Assembly (NCBI RefSeq): GCF_016908325.1
Contig: NZ_JAFBDR010000003.1
Location: 62,001 to 126,000 of the forward strand
Reading direction: 5' to 3'
DNA from: Aquibacillus albus
Lineage (GTDB): Bacteria > Bacillota > Bacilli > Bacillales > Amphibacillaceae
DNA: 64,000 bases
Shown here piece after piece: positions 63,583-64,000 of this stretch (the first letter of the stretch is position 1; each line of letters opens with the position of its first letter). The position numbers and the translations under genes are program-made. The notes beneath the pieces are model-generated. The model was given only the letters and a program-made list of their open reading frames with translations. It did no database searches and was not told the origin of the DNA.

Positions 63583-64000
63583 TTACACATGCTCCAGATA
63601 ACGTTCCTTCATTTCTTGTAACACATCATCCCCTGGACGATCCCATATCGCTTGATTAATAATCTCCACTTCAATCGGGCCATGATAACCAGCTTTTTCT
63701 ACAGCATTTCGTATTCTCCGTATTTCAATTAAACCATCGCCCATCATCCCTCGACCTTTAAAAATATCTGGGACTGGGACAATCCAATCAGACACATGGA
63801 AACCTAATATATTTCCATTTGCTCGTTCTATTTCCTTATATAAATCTGGATCCCACCAAACATGAAACACGTCCACCACTACACCTACCTGTGATTTACC
63901 TACTGCTTCAGCCATTGTATTAGCTTGACCTAATGTGTTAACAACAGAACGGTCACCAGCATACATCGGATGTAATGGCTCGATTCCTAGTTTTACTCCG
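63583..64000 (-). CDS. Sugar phosphate isomerase/epimerase, C-terminal part (runs off the window)
   Basis: The last 139 codons of a xylose isomerase-like TIM barrel are present; the frame stays open to the right edge, so the ATG at 63966 is internal. Metal-site segments are LGIEPLHPM, VGVVVDVFHVWWDP, ILGFHVSDW and the final GPIEVEIIN. The protein probably acts on a keto sugar or inositol derivative, with a further catabolic cluster expected beyond the window. Confidence 0.85.
   Translation of the reverse strand, partial: GVKLGIEPLHPMYAGDRSVVNTLGQANTMAEAVGKSQVGVVVDVFHVWWDPDLYKEIERANGNILGFHVSDWIVPVPDIFKGRGMMGDGLIEIRRIRNAVEKAGYHGPIEVEIINQAIWDRPGDDVLQEMKERYLEHV

Overview
The window suggests a low-GC, spore-forming Bacillaceae, probably a halotolerant genus near Gracilibacillus, Oceanobacillus or Halobacillus. 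The genus is inferred, not shown. The grounds are GGAGG-type ribosome binding sites, CcpA-type cre boxes, YesM/YesN two-component pairs, YesL proteins, a SpoIID-domain protein and xylan genes close to those of Geobacillus stearothermophilus. Almost all of it is a plant-cell-wall sugar region, mostly on the minus strand. No tRNA, rRNA, CRISPR or prophage was seen.

Layout. 1-3.0 kb: a sugar-binding lipoprotein (cut by the window edge) and its YesMN-like pair. 3.2-9.9 kb: GH52 beta-xylosidase, xylB and xylA, with divergent xylR and a duplicated xylA promoter/leader. 10-16 kb: D-lyxose isomerase-like cupin, two Gfo/Idh/MocA oxidoreductases, uxuB, uxuA and a GntR regulator. 16.4-26.4 kb: intracellular GH10 xylanase, an LplABC-like (aldouronate-type) transporter, a second YesMN pair, a YesL protein and a small lipoprotein. 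26.6-30.7 kb: ThuA-like protein, two Gfo/Idh/MocA oxidoreductases and a sugar isomerase/epimerase. 30.8-35.7 kb: GH43 xylosidase with its own ABC importer. 36-46 kb: D-xylonate dehydratase, SpoIID-like protein, deacetylase, aldo/keto reductase, orphan UxaA small subunit, then ketoglutarate semialdehyde dehydrogenase, 2-keto-3-deoxy-pentonate dehydratase and IclR regulator. 46-50 kb: guanine deaminase, DUF2264, YesL, dgoD. 50-59.4 kb: a third sugar ABC importer, AraC regulator, isomerase/epimerases and three more Gfo/Idh/MocA oxidoreductases. 59.5-61.4 kb: a decayed IS1182-like element. 61.4-64 kb: small secreted protein, DoxX, small zinc-ribbon protein, and a partial isomerase/epimerase.

How it fits together. 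Xylo-oligosaccharides and glucuronoxylan fragments appear to be imported intact and cut inside the cell by GH10, GH43 and GH52 enzymes, none of which has a signal peptide. Xylose can enter the pentose phosphate pathway through XylA and XylB. A second, oxidative route is also encoded: xylonate dehydratase, 2-keto-3-deoxyxylonate dehydratase and 2-oxoglutarate semialdehyde dehydrogenase, the lower Weimberg pathway. Uronates feed UxuB and UxuA. Several genes are decayed: KDPG-type aldolase pieces beside uxuB and dgoD, an altronate dehydratase large-subunit piece, a truncated epimerase and a frameshifted transposase. Two repeat families are visible. One has a conserved core enclosed by terminal inverted repeats whose sequence differs completely in each of the four copies.
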